This document shows, in pieces, positions 52,201 to 60,083 of a DNA stretch of 64,000 nt. The notes under the pieces were generated by a model. The model was given only the letters and a program-made list of their open reading frames with translations, was not told the origin of the DNA and did no database searches. Source of the DNA: Streptomyces sp. KL109B (GTDB lineage: Bacteria > Actinomycetota > Actinomycetes > Streptomycetales > Streptomycetaceae); the NCBI RefSeq assembly GCF_030766935.1, contig NZ_JASERL010000006.1:248001-312000 (forward strand), written 5' to 3'. Positions within the stretch are counted from its first letter, which is position 1, and the number at the start of each line of letters is the position of its first letter. The translations under genes were made by a program, and so were the position numbers.

Positions 52201-54531
52201 GCGTGTGAGGTGCAGTTCGATCTCGGCCCACATGTGGTCGTGGGCGTCGGAGGGGGTGCCTTCCGCCATGGCCTCGCGGAACTGGGCGTAGGCGATGTTC
52301 AGATGGGCCTCGGCCAGCAGCGAGAACGAGATGATCGTGCCACCGCGCACCCGGCGCGGGACCTCGCGGTCCACGTACTCGTCCCCGAGGATCTCCTCGG
52401 CGAGCCCGCGCAGCTGATCGGTGTTCCCGGCCGCCCACGCGCGCTCCATCGCGTTGCGCCAGCGCAGTTGGGCCCGCGGGTCCCGCATCTGGAAGCGGTG
52501 GTAGAGGGACTCGCGCAGATACCAGGCCCAGTTCTCCGGGTCGGACTCGCCGAGCGACTCGGCCTTCTCCTCGAAGCGCTCGGCGAAGTCCCGGTGCAGC
52601 TCGGTGAAGACGCTCTTGTCGGAGATGAGGTCGCGCATGGGGCCGAGGACCACGCTGTGGAAGACGACGGACTCGTCGTCGCCCGGCACCTCACTGATCC
52701 AGGAGGAGCTCCCGGCGTACTGCAGCAGCTTCTCCCAGGCCTTGTCGAGGCGTTCCCGGCTCGGTTCGGGAACGGGGGGAAAGACCTCGTCCTGGCCGTG
52801 CAGTTGATGCGCGTCGGTCCGCGGATCGTCCGCCCGCGTCTGCGCCGCGTCCTCCACCTGCTTCTCCAGATGGGACCGGAGGATGTCGTGGACGTGCTCG
52901 CGGCGCAGCCGCCGGGGAATCACCCCGTACCGCACCAGCCACAGCACCAGCGGGTCGTCGATGCGGCGCAGCACGCGCTGGACCAGGTAGCGGATCAACG
53001 GGTCGCGCAGGTTCTCCAGTTCCTTCACGGTGATGTCGGGGCTCTGGTCGGTGACATCGGCGAACAGCGCGAGATGGAACGGCATCCCGGCGCTGCGGCG
53101 CACGATGATCTCTTGCAGCTCGGGGTGCTCGACACCGCGGATTTCGCGCAGATACTGGTCCGCCTCGTCGGGGGTGAACCCCGCCACCTGTACGTTCTCG
53201 TAGTCGCCGAACGAGGCGAGGGCCTGGCCGTGCCGGATGCTCAGGTCCTGGCGGCCCGAGAGGATCAGGCGCAGCGCGGGGCAGGCGCGCACGGTCTCGC
53301 CGAGCAGCCGCAGCAGGCCGTCCGTACGGGAGGCGGTGCGCAGCACGACCTCCTCCAGCGTGTCCACCACCAGGAGGACGGGCTTGGCCGCTTCCGTGCC
53401 GAAGCTCTTGTTGAACCGGGCGGTGAACGCCTCGACGACCTCGCGGCGGATCCGCTGCTCGTCCTGGGAACGGATGCCGCGCGCGGCCTCCGCGGCGGAC
53501 TTCGAGGTGGGGCGGCGCAGCAGCGAGCGGTAGGCGGCGTATTTGTCGAGGCCGGTGAACACCCGCTGCGGCAGCCGCTGTTCGAGCTGCTCGGCCGCCT
53601 CCAGGAGCAGCAGCCAGGGCCAGTGCGCGGCGTTGAGCGGGTCGACGACGTCGAAGTCGATGCGGGCGCAGTTGATGTCCGCCTCGGCGGTGACCGCCTT
53701 GCGGGACACCAGCCAGCGCAACTGCATGGTCTTGCCGGTGCCGCCGGTGCCGTGCATCTGCCAGACGCGCGGTCCCTGCGCGGACAGCAGCCGCCTGGCC
53801 CGCTCCCACAGCCCGTCCGGTTCCAGGAACTGCGCGCAGCGCGCGTAGTCGCCCGCCCAGTACGTGCGGGCCCGCAGATAACCGGCCCGGTCCTCCGCCA
53901 ATTTGAGGAGCCCCCGCAGGGCCGCCGTCGCCCGGTCCGGGTCCTCCAGTACGTCGGTGAGGTCCTGGCAGCGGGCGAAGTCGCGCTTGGCGTCACTGGC
54001 GAAGAACAGCTCGTCGAAGAGCGTCGCGGCGGCGTCGGGGTCGGCGAGCATCAGATGCCGCAGCTGCTCGGTCGGCCTGCCCCTGGCCCGCCAGTGCTCG
54101 CTCAACTCCCGTTCCAGGTCGATGAGTCGCTTGGGGTAGGGGGCGCCGTCCTCCAGCCAGGGGAGCAGATACGCGGGCCGGTACGCGTCCGGGACCTGGT
54201 AGCACGGTCGCTGGCGCTGACCGGCCGGCTTCTCGTCGGCGCCGCGCCGCAGCAGGTCCTCGACGGCGCCGCGCCGCAGCAGGTCGGTGAGGCTGGGCGG
54301 GGCGCCGCCCACGAAGCGCCGGATGACCGAGTTGTACGTCTCCTCGTCGAAGAGCCGCGCGACGGCCGCGGCCCTGAGGGTGTCCGTCCAGCCGTCGGGC
54401 AGCAGGGTGCGCCGGATGTCGTCCGGGGCCTCGCCCCGGCCGAGGCGGTCGACGAGTTCGGCGAGCGCGTCCGCGAGCCGCGCTTCGGGATCGGCGAGCG
54501 CGTCCGTGGGGCGCGCTTCGGGATCGGACAT
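49237..54531 (-). CDS. Giant STAND ATPase with TPR region, PG-binding-like domain and degenerate CHAT-like C-terminus
   Basis: 1764 residues, ATG 54531 sharing bases with the upstream stop (TGATG). Order: helical N-terminus with small internal repeats (residues 1-250); NTPase with Walker A GTGGTGKT (261-268) and Walker B LLVVDTLEE (near 390); winged-helix region; long TPR-like helical array (about 650-1450) interrupted by Gln/Asp- and Gly/Asp-rich stretches; a peptidoglycan-binding-1-like segment RFGLKLDVDGLVGPRTREAL (near 1480-1505); and a final region patterned like CHAT (DVLHLAAPL near 1597, VVVLDPPCPGSE near 1659). The GHG of CHAT proteases is replaced by AAP, so this copy is probably inactive. 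It likely senses a trigger, oligomerises and acts with the CHAT protease encoded upstream. Confidence 0.8.
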   Translation of the reverse strand: MSDPEARPTDALADPEARLADALAELVDRLGRGEAPDDIRRTLLPDGWTDTLRAAAVARLFDEETYNSVIRRFVGGAPPSLTDLLRRGAVEDLLRRGADEKPAGQRQRPCYQVPDAYRPAYLLPWLEDGAPYPKRLIDLERELSEHWRARGRPTEQLRHLMLADPDAAATLFDELFFASDAKRDFARCQDLTDVLEDPDRATAALRGLLKLAEDRAGYLRARTYWAGDYARCAQFLEPDGLWERARRLLSAQGPRVWQMHGTGGTGKTMQLRWLVSRKAVTAEADINCARIDFDVVDPLNAAHWPWLLLLEAAEQLEQRLPQRVFTGLDKYAAYRSLLRRPTSKSAAEAARGIRSQDEQRIRREVVEAFTARFNKSFGTEAAKPVLLVVDTLEEVVLRTASRTDGLLRLLGETVRACPALRLILSGRQDLSIRHGQALASFGDYENVQVAGFTPDEADQYLREIRGVEHPELQEIIVRRSAGMPFHLALFADVTDQSPDITVKELENLRDPLIRYLVQRVLRRIDDPLVLWLVRYGVIPRRLRREHVHDILRSHLEKQVEDAAQTRADDPRTDAHQLHGQDEVFPPVPEPSRERLDKAWEKLLQYAGSSSWISEVPGDDESVVFHSVVLGPMRDLISDKSVFTELHRDFAERFEEKAESLGESDPENWAWYLRESLYHRFQMRDPRAQLRWRNAMERAWAAGNTDQLRGLAEEILGDEYVDREVPRRVRGGTIISFSLLAEAHLNIAYAQFREAMAEGTPSDAHDHMWAEIELHLTRADELYAEGDIGPRDRPHWVREDVVRAAMLGLGGNAADAVRLLDQHVLSRTELPSLERLWALSIRAAQLRLQRSPNTAAAYHQVLVFAHTIGESGVAASAAAEEAAQRRLMGDVGRAIELYARAAELCAEAGQPTFPDIAQQAGLLLRCRRPLVALAVLDGARVATPEERADQERLRAKAHLLLGREEPALTAIGRADTAAGELLGAERYRHLAQNAQLRGVALGELQEIADANDSFNSATGLWSELGYLTGEPECHYLFARFLLRDSMDFTSAYRLLEPKESPGQEPEFALRLRLLAREWAKRTHGVTSVGGMPAPYGELPALVRPLQVLCHIAALPDGQAADDRSQPDGQADGQADGQAADVRAVEEQLRRLERALAEVRPAQARLATLRDIVDNPALEHRVPWPVLRPFYDLADACRDPDEALARLLIAQVGGDGGDDGGDGDDGGDGGAQWLRRAVDGLVKSAGDNRLIVWRCARIAARIGHRELAVELLLRVPWEEPRRVPSGAPRVPHARLALAALMLLAGIEPDHEAALAAFNRGVALAAHGGMIQGSLPGTLTECARRVQVDGVPERVDELLLSMSWPTLRETESQHDLRLFQDRPGERTLELSRHPDIDPVDDEDSPEPARLADWHAKDRPLLAELSRPAMRPLRYARLASDDPTAHALPWEMTLGHALDAAGGDRRPLVHRSLPAAARRVDVRWAQLNLNRRFGLKLDVDGLVGPRTREALDRVQDGDPAARWSLVTPRTRAELERRDTREPGPRNVLVFGTKQDERLVPLSYWQRGRLPHQRRFPVGLAVVDSFTDLADRLAAPPKATDVLHLAAPLRQRDGMPYLDFAPPGHARRLESKSRGSDLFPSQLSRWLAEFEPGLTPVVVLDPPCPGSEVDIHVQLALRNLFAAQLFRLGDCPAVVCTGLFPESGLDHVIGFYQSLSDEAPLAYAVHRMRAVDTAGVDRGTTFETDDDALRATALYAASSTLLRRPMGQS

Positions 54532-56600
54532 CAGCCCGCCTCCTCCATGCCGTCGACGTCGGCCTTGTCCAGCCACATGTCCAGGATCTGCTGGTACACC
54601 CCGACGGGGAACGACGGCGGTGTGCCCTTCAACTTGTTGATGCCGTCGAGGAGTACCTCGAAGTCCTGGAACTTCTGGCGCCGCAGGACCTTGTTCGCGC
54701 GCCGCTGACGCTCCCAGAATTCCCTGGCCAGCCGCTTGTAGTGGGGCTGTTGGAACTCTGTCAGGACCACCGGGGAGCCCGCCATGAACTTCTGCAGATG
54801 TCGGTAACCGGGCCAGTTCTGCGGTGCGACGACCAGAATGCGCACGGGATAGTCGCCCTTGAAGTCCTGCACCGGGGCGAGCAGCAACGGCAGCAGGGCG
54901 TCGACGAACTCGGGCTCGCTGATCCGCTGGACGCTGTCGATGGCCAGCAGGTGGGGGCGGCGTCGGGCCACCGCCCGGTTGCGCAGGGTGCTCAGGAACG
55001 CCTGGAAGATCTCGGCCCTGCGGGCCTCGGCATGCCGGTCGGTGTCCACCTCGAAGGAGTGGCCGAGGTCGAACACGGGCGACGGCATCCCCTCGGACCA
55101 CCGGCGGCCGCCCTGCGAGGCGAGGTTGAGGACCTGGTTGAACCGGGCGAACTCCGTGACATGCAGGGCGTCGGGCTGCCGCTTGTCGTCGGTGCACGCC
55201 TCGCGCAGCGCCCGCAGCACGGCGAGCCAGTCCAGGGTCAGGGGCGCGTCGCCGTCGCCCTGGCCGGTGTAGTCGGCGAGGTCGGCATACGTGACGTCCT
55301 CGCCGCGCAGCATGCAGGTCAGCAGGCACCACTTGGCGAGCCAGGTCTTGCCGGACTTCTCCCGCGCGGAGGTGATGGCGAGGAGCCGGTCCGGCGGGGC
55401 GGTCGGCTCGGGCGGCTCCCACCAGCCGGTACGGCGTTCCTTGGCCCGCCCAAGGAACATCGCGAGCTCGGCGAACTGCCGGCTCCGGTTCAGCCGGGTC
55501 AGCACGGGATCCTTGTGGCCGAACTCCACCCGCACCACGTCGCGCGGGTTCTCCACGCCGCACTGGAGGACCGGCAGCGCCCACGCGGGGCCGTCCGAGT
55601 CCTCGATGTGCAGATGGTTGCGGGCCGCGGTGATGGCCTCGTCGATCGACCGGGTCTGCGCCAGATCCTGGTACAGGGCGTAGGAGAACTCGGCGGCGGC
55701 GGGGGAGTCGATGTCGGCCTGCATGGCCACCACCGCCAGGGAACCCCGCTCCAGACATGTCTCGATCAGGTCCGCGAACTCGGCTGCCGGGGCGCCCGCC
55801 TGCCGGCAGGCGTTGAGCACCACGAGCCGCGGCTTCCACACGTCGTAGAGGTGGTACATCTGATCGGGGCCGAGCGTCCAGCTGTCCCTCTCCGGGGCAG
55901 GGGCCGGGGCGTCGGCGTCGGGCTGCGCGGCGTTGAAGTGCAGTCCGCCCGGATCGCCGGCGACGGCGCGCATGCCGTGCCCGATGAAGTGCAGTACGTG
56001 CGGGCGGACATGGCCCACTTCGGTGATCAGCTCCCGCAGGCTGGGGCCGTCCACGACCTCGGTGTGCACCCGGCCCGGCAGCTCGGTGAGCGCCGCGCCG
56101 ATCATCGCCAACTCCTGGTCGGCGAGGAGGCGCAGGTCGCTCGGATTGCACACCACGAGCAGTACGCGCAGGGGACCCTTCTCCTGAGGGGCGTTGGCGG
56201 GGCCGCCGACGCGCCGACCCCGGCGCAGCAGGACACGGCTGTTGCGCCACCACGCGAGGCGCCTGTCCCGCATCAACTCCCAGGGCAGTTGGGCGAGCGC
56301 GGCACACTCGATGTCCACCCGGACGCGCAGCGGCTCCTCCTCGTCCGCCTCGTCCTGCAGCTCCGCCCACAGGCCGGCGGGCGCCGCGTCGAACACCGCC
56401 CGGTACAACCGCAGGCCGATCTCGGCCCGCTGCTGCGAGGACGTCCGGATCTCGAGCGCCGCGGTGAACTCCGCGGCCTGCTCGCCGGCCGGACCCTGCG
56501 CGACCGCCGCCAGCTCATCGCCCAGCGCCCACGTGAACTCACCGGTGCCGGTGTCCAGATGGACCCGGTCCTCAGTGATGCGAAGAACTACGTCGGTCAT
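54531..56600 (-). CDS. CHAT-domain protease fused to a P-loop NTPase-like domain
   Basis: 689 residues from ATG 56600 (GTG 56636 is an in-frame alternative). The N-terminal 140 residues end in LAQLPWELMRDRRLAWWRNS, the usual lead-in to CHAT. The catalytic dyad is His208 in LHFIGHGMRA and Cys265 in LVVLNACRQAG, with the CHAT-typical C-terminal DEAITAARNHL. A second half (from about 375) contains a P-loop-like SAREKSGKTWLAKW and a Walker-B-like PHLLAIDS. CHAT proteases are caspase/separase relatives; in bacteria they cut effectors such as gasdermins or act in Craspase. Translation is coupled to the giant STAND gene. Confidence 0.85.
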   Translation of the reverse strand: MTDVVLRITEDRVHLDTGTGEFTWALGDELAAVAQGPAGEQAAEFTAALEIRTSSQQRAEIGLRLYRAVFDAAPAGLWAELQDEADEEEPLRVRVDIECAALAQLPWELMRDRRLAWWRNSRVLLRRGRRVGGPANAPQEKGPLRVLLVVCNPSDLRLLADQELAMIGAALTELPGRVHTEVVDGPSLRELITEVGHVRPHVLHFIGHGMRAVAGDPGGLHFNAAQPDADAPAPAPERDSWTLGPDQMYHLYDVWKPRLVVLNACRQAGAPAAEFADLIETCLERGSLAVVAMQADIDSPAAAEFSYALYQDLAQTRSIDEAITAARNHLHIEDSDGPAWALPVLQCGVENPRDVVRVEFGHKDPVLTRLNRSRQFAELAMFLGRAKERRTGWWEPPEPTAPPDRLLAITSAREKSGKTWLAKWCLLTCMLRGEDVTYADLADYTGQGDGDAPLTLDWLAVLRALREACTDDKRQPDALHVTEFARFNQVLNLASQGGRRWSEGMPSPVFDLGHSFEVDTDRHAEARRAEIFQAFLSTLRNRAVARRRPHLLAIDSVQRISEPEFVDALLPLLLAPVQDFKGDYPVRILVVAPQNWPGYRHLQKFMAGSPVVLTEFQQPHYKRLAREFWERQRRANKVLRRQKFQDFEVLLDGINKLKGTPPSFPVGVYQQILDMWLDKADVDGMEEAG

Positions 56601-56664
56601 GCCGGCCCCCACCGTGAAGTCGTGCTGTGCTGTCACGCGGCGCGCCGCGCCGCGTGCTCCCCCG

Positions 56665-57576
56665 TCAGGCCGGTCCCCCCGGCTCCACCTTGTCCCCGCG
56701 CTCCTCGCGCTCTTCGTGTTCCCCGCGCTCTTCGCGCACCCCGCGCACCCCGCGCTCCTCGCGCTCCTCGTGCTCCCCGCGCGCCGTCTGTTCCACGTGC
56801 TCGATCACGGCTGCGGCCTCGTCACGCGCCTCCTCCAGCAGGACCGGCGGCGCGGGGCCCGGCGCGAGACCACGGCCGGGCTGCGGAGTGCCGTACTCCT
56901 CCTTGACGCGGTTCAGCCAGGTCCGCCGCACGCGGACGACCCGGTAGCAGGGCGTGAGGTCGGTGCCCGTCCAGTTCAGGCCGAGCCTGCTCGACGCGCT
57001 GAACCCGGCCCGCCCCGCGAGGTCGACGAGCCGCAGCGGCTCGGGCCCCACCGCCCCCTCGATCCGCAACTCGGCGCTCGCGCCCGCGTGTTCGGCGATG
57101 AGTACGGTGCCCGCGCGGGCGCTGACGACGTCGGACACGACGAGCAGCGCCGGGTCCCAGCCGCCGCTCCACACCCGCGCCACCAGGGCGCCGGCCAGCT
57201 GCGCGAGGTCCTGGAACCCCGACTGTTCGAGACCGGTGTAGACGATCAGGGCGCTGCGCTCGTCCCGGAACTCCACCAGCGCGCCCGCCTCGGTGAGCGG
57301 TACCGAGGTGAACCCCTGCGCGGCGACCCCGGCGGCCTTGAAGCGGACGGCGACGGTGCCCCCGGCGTCGTAGGTGATGTCCCCCGGAGCTCCGGCGGGG
57401 CCCGCCTTGGCCTCCATGCCGTGGCCCGCGAGGGTGCCCGCGGTGACCGAGCCGCCGCGGTACAGCGCGCGTACGTCGCCGACCCGGACGCGCTCCGTCA
57501 GCGGCCAGGCGAACCACCAGCCGCGGTAGACGTCGCTGAGCGCCTTCCGGTACGCCTCGAATGAGCCTTTGGCCAT
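56665..57576 (-). CDS. Unknown beta-rich protein opening the CHAT/STAND operon; possible effector or protease substrate
   Basis: 303 residues from ATG 57576, just after GAGGAGGAG. I recognise no named family. Residues 1-230 look like a mixed beta/alpha domain: FEAYRKALSDVYRGWWFAWP, then GDVRALYRGGSVTAGTL, ITYDAGGTVAVRFKAAGV, VVSDVVSARAGTVLIAEHAG and SAELRIEGAV. From about 262 the tail is a highly charged low-complexity run of EHEEREERG-type repeats. Placement directly before a CHAT protease recalls bacterial gasdermin and other protease-activated operons, where a small protein is the cleavage target; homology to gasdermin is not shown by sequence. A -10-like TAGCCT is present on the minus strand at 57626-57621. 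Confidence 0.55.
   Translation of the reverse strand: MAKGSFEAYRKALSDVYRGWWFAWPLTERVRVGDVRALYRGGSVTAGTLAGHGMEAKAGPAGAPGDITYDAGGTVAVRFKAAGVAAQGFTSVPLTEAGALVEFRDERSALIVYTGLEQSGFQDLAQLAGALVARVWSGGWDPALLVVSDVVSARAGTVLIAEHAGASAELRIEGAVGPEPLRLVDLAGRAGFSASSRLGLNWTGTDLTPCYRVVRVRRTWLNRVKEEYGTPQPGRGLAPGPAPPVLLEEARDEAAAVIEHVEQTARGEHEEREERGVRGVREERGEHEEREERGDKVEPGGPA
56697..56782 (-). repeat. Coding low-complexity repeat (EREERG tail)
   Basis: Short units of GCGCTCCTC, GCGCTCTTC and GCGCACCCC (plus strand) alternate over about 85 bases and encode the charged C-terminal tail of the first protein of the CHAT operon. Unit lengths are multiples of three, so slippage would change tail length without frameshift. 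Confidence 0.7.
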
Positions 57577-57818
57577 AGCCGCTCCTCCTCTGCCCCCGTG
57601 AGAACGCGGCACTTTTCAGGAGGCTAGCAGCGGTTCCGGCCCTCGGCGCCGGGCCGGACGGCCCTTGCTGCGCGGCGTTCCGGATCCCGTACGAGCGGCC
57701 CTGATCGCCCCGAACAAGGGCTCGCATCAGGGGTGTCGCGGCGTCACACGGGACCCGTGAATGGTGGCTCGTACGCAGACGGCGGTACGGGGGTGCGGCG
57801 GGCGGGCGTAGTCGTCTT

Positions 57819-57853
57819 CAGGGCCGGACTCAGGGCCGGACTCAGGGCCGGAC
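57819..57853. repeat. 12-bp tandem repeat across a stop codon
   Basis: CAGGGCCGGACT occurs at 57819-57830 and 57831-57842, with a third copy from 57843 lacking its last base. The stop codon of the acetyltransferase-fusion gene (57842-57844) lies inside the array. The rest of the 265-base gap 57577-57841 holds no gene that I can see, apart from the likely promoter of the minus-strand CHAT operon. Confidence 0.75.
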
Positions 57854-59581
57854 GTCGGGGTGCGGTTCGGGGCGGTGGACGCCGCGCGGACGGTGGCCGA
57901 GGGCGTCCGCGAGGCCGGCGAGGTCGGCCAGGTACCAGATGATCGCCAGCCACATCTCGGTTCCCTGGAGCCCCGGAACGGTCGCCGGGAGCCCGGCGGT
58001 CGTGGGGTGCGGCGCCTGGAAGCCGAAGCCCTGGTGCGGTGTCCAGTGCCCGAGCGCGTCGCCCAGCAGCCGGCGGGCGAGCGCGGTCACCTCCTCGGCG
58101 CGGTGGCCGCTCTGCCGGGTGAGCCACAACGGGTGGGCGATGTCGAGGATGTTGCAGGCGTTCTGGCGGCTCGGCGACGTGTACCGGAGGTCGCGCGCGT
58201 GCTCGAGGACGGTGTCGACGACCCGTTCCGGGTAGGGGAGCGGCAGGCCGAACTGGGCGAAGGTGCCGCGTGACGCGCGGTAGAAGCCGTTGACGACCTG
58301 GAGCTGTCCGTCGAGCGCGCGGGGCGTTCCCCATACGCCGGTGCGCGGGTCGGCGTGGGTCAGCAGCCAGCCGAACAGGGCGTCGGTGGCGCCGGGTTGG
58401 CCGTCCGCCCCGGCCCGCCGGTTCCACAGGTGTGCGGTGGCGACGATGTCGACCCAGTCCCCGGCCGCCCAGGCGTGGTCCGACCAGGGCCTGCTCTCCA
58501 GGGCGGTGCAGGTGTCCGCCGCCGACATCTCCGCCACCGCCCGGACCGGGTGCGGGAGCCGGCTGCCGAGGATGTCGAGCGCGTAGCCGACGCTGAGGAC
58601 GTGGTAACCGGTCACGCCCTCCAACAGGTCCGGCTTCGGCTCCTGTTGGCCGCCGTCCGGCAGCAGGTCGCCGACCATGCCGCTCGCCGGATCCTGCCAG
58701 TCGCGCAGCCGTTGGACCTGCTCGGCGGCGGGGATCTGGTCGGGGGCGCGGCCGAGGAGCAGATCGGCGATCTCGATCGCGTCGCACTGGGCGCGGACGG
58801 TGGGATCGGCGCCGGGGCGGTCGGTGAACAGCCCGCGACCGCCGTCGCCCTCGGGCACGAGGTACCGGGCCAGTACGTCCCCGGCCTGGGCGCGCGCGGT
58901 GTCCGCGAACGCGGCGACGCAGGCGGCGAGTTGATCGGCCTGAGCGGCGGCGCGGGTCCGGGGCTCGGGCGCCGCCTCCTCCGGTATGCGGCGACGCAGC
59001 ACCTTGGCCGGGTTGCCGCCGACGACCGTGCCGGGCGGCACGTCCTTCGTGACGACGCTGCCGGCGGCGAGCACGGAGCGGTCGCCGACCGTGACACCGT
59101 CCAGGACCACGACGTGCGAACCGATCCAGACGTCGTTCCCGATCACGATGCCGCGCGAGGTGATCGGCTGCCGGAACACCTCGGTGTCGGGGTCCGACAT
59201 GGTGTGATTGAAGGCGAGCAGCGAGGTGTGCGCGCCGATCCGGACGGCGTCGCCGAGCTCGATTGCGCCGCGTACGACGGTGTACGGGTTGATGGTGCAG
59301 TCCCGCCCCGTGCGCAGCGAGCCGGTCAGGTACGCGCCGGCCGCGACGTACGAGCGGGGGCCCAGGCACAGTGTCTCGTTGTCGATGGAGGCGAGCTCGG
59401 AGACGAAGCAGTCGTCGCCGAAGGTGTGCTCGGGGCGGGTCGCGCTCAGCCCGCGCTGGAGCCTCGACTGCCGTGCCCGGTCGGCCTCTTCCGCCTCGGC
59501 CCAGAACAGCCAGGGCGAGTAGTCGAAGCGGTGCCGGCTGACCGGCAGTGGCTCCCCGAGTGATTCCTTGGCGTGGGTCAC
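57842..59581 (-). CDS. Hexapeptide-repeat O-acetyltransferase fused to an alpha-helical toroid-like domain
   Basis: 579 residues from GTG 59581 after GGGAGA. Residues 50-205 are a left-handed beta-helix of the maltose/galactoside O-acetyltransferase type (AYLTGSLRTGRDCTINPYTV, SLLAFNHTMSDPD, IVIGNDVWIGSHVVVLDGVT, AAGSVVTKDVPPGTVVGGNP); the His in AFNHTM fits the catalytic residue. Residues 230-560 are helical with Trp/Asp-rich turns (LRDWQDPASGMVGDLLPDGG, TGVWGTPRALDGQLQVVNGF) like alpha/alpha-barrel glycan-active enzymes. It probably modifies a sugar, substrate unknown. A LacI-type palindrome lies 55 bases upstream. Confidence 0.8.
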   Translation of the reverse strand: MTHAKESLGEPLPVSRHRFDYSPWLFWAEAEEADRARQSRLQRGLSATRPEHTFGDDCFVSELASIDNETLCLGPRSYVAAGAYLTGSLRTGRDCTINPYTVVRGAIELGDAVRIGAHTSLLAFNHTMSDPDTEVFRQPITSRGIVIGNDVWIGSHVVVLDGVTVGDRSVLAAGSVVTKDVPPGTVVGGNPAKVLRRRIPEEAAPEPRTRAAAQADQLAACVAAFADTARAQAGDVLARYLVPEGDGGRGLFTDRPGADPTVRAQCDAIEIADLLLGRAPDQIPAAEQVQRLRDWQDPASGMVGDLLPDGGQQEPKPDLLEGVTGYHVLSVGYALDILGSRLPHPVRAVAEMSAADTCTALESRPWSDHAWAAGDWVDIVATAHLWNRRAGADGQPGATDALFGWLLTHADPRTGVWGTPRALDGQLQVVNGFYRASRGTFAQFGLPLPYPERVVDTVLEHARDLRYTSPSRQNACNILDIAHPLWLTRQSGHRAEEVTALARRLLGDALGHWTPHQGFGFQAPHPTTAGLPATVPGLQGTEMWLAIIWYLADLAGLADALGHRPRGVHRPEPHPDVRP

Positions 59582-59635
59582 GTCTCCCTCTCGCAGCTCT
59601 CGGACATGCCTCCGGGGTGACGGAGGCGGATGAGG

Positions 59636-59649
59636 AGAAAGCGCTTTCT
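59636..59649. promoter_or_regulatory. LacI-type palindrome AGAAAGCGCTTTCT
   Basis: A perfect 14-base palindrome upstream of the acetyltransferase-fusion gene. GAAAGCGCTTTC is a common operator core of LacI-family sugar regulators. None of the three LacI genes here is adjacent and their own candidate operators differ, so the regulator is probably encoded elsewhere. Confidence 0.7.
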
Positions 59650-59712
59650 AGGGGGAACCGTAGGCGGCCGACCGGGGCGGGCGCAAGGGTGTCGGCGGGG
59701 CCGGTGATCTTC

Positions 59713-59880
59713 TCCGCGCACCGACAGGATCCCCGCCGGCACGATCAGCGCGACGGCCACCAACTGCCGCCCCGACAACTCCTCATGGAGCAACGCGAAC
59801 CCGACCCCCGCCGCCACCGCAGGACTCAGCGCGAGCAGCACACCAAAGGTGCGCGCGTCGATGCGCCGCAACACCGTCAT
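59713..59880 (-). pseudogene. Remnant of an EamA/RhtA-type DMT transporter
   Basis: The frame from ATG 59880 reads MTVLRRIDARTFGVLLALSP, then AVAAGVGFALLHEELSGRQL and VAVALIVPAGILSVRG. This matches the last two membrane helices of RhtA-like drug/metabolite transporters, which are normally about 290 residues. Only some 56 residues remain and I see no homologous sequence upstream of 59880, so the gene is truncated. The frame stays open into unrelated sequence beyond 59713. Confidence 0.65.
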
Positions 59881-60050
59881 GACCCCGCAGCCGGGGCCGG
59901 ACCAGCAGCCACAGGATCACGGCGGATGGGACAGCGCGGCGGCGACCGGGTTGCCGGTGTCCGGGGTGTCGGCGCGGTGCGGGGCGTGCGGCTCAGGAGT
60001 TCTTCGCGCGGTGACACGGCCGAAGCGCCCGTCAGGCCGTCATGCCGTCA
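59881..60050. other. Intergenic stretch without a recognisable gene
   Basis: Between the transporter remnant and the G-rich repeat I see no coding pattern, RNA gene or strong palindrome on either strand. It is probably decayed sequence from the same event that truncated the transporter. Confidence 0.5.
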
Positions 60051-60078
60051 GGGGGCAGGGGGCAGGGGGCAGGGGGCA
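60051..60078 (+). repeat. AGGGGGC heptamer, four perfect copies
   Basis: Four perfect tandem copies followed by AGG lie six bases beyond the stop of the phosphotransferase-like gene. The plus strand has four G5 tracts with two-base loops, an ideal G-quadruplex; the minus-strand transcript would be C-rich. It may mark transcript end or be a slippage-prone microsatellite. Confidence 0.85.
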
Positions 60079-60083
60079 GGTGG

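Noticed and set aside
49369..54708. A 1779-codon plus-strand frame opposite the STAND gene
   Set aside because: It is arginine/valine/leucine-rich without domains, mirroring the codon pattern of the minus-strand gene, as expected of shadow frames in GC-rich DNA.
49237..56370. A continuous 2377-codon frame suggesting one huge protein
   Set aside because: Its first third is antisense-frame shadow of the CHAT gene; the domain content and the TGATG junction place the true start at 54531.
57819..57853. CRISPR-like or phage attachment repeat
   Set aside because: Units are only 12 bases, directly adjacent without spacers, and no integrase or cas gene is present.
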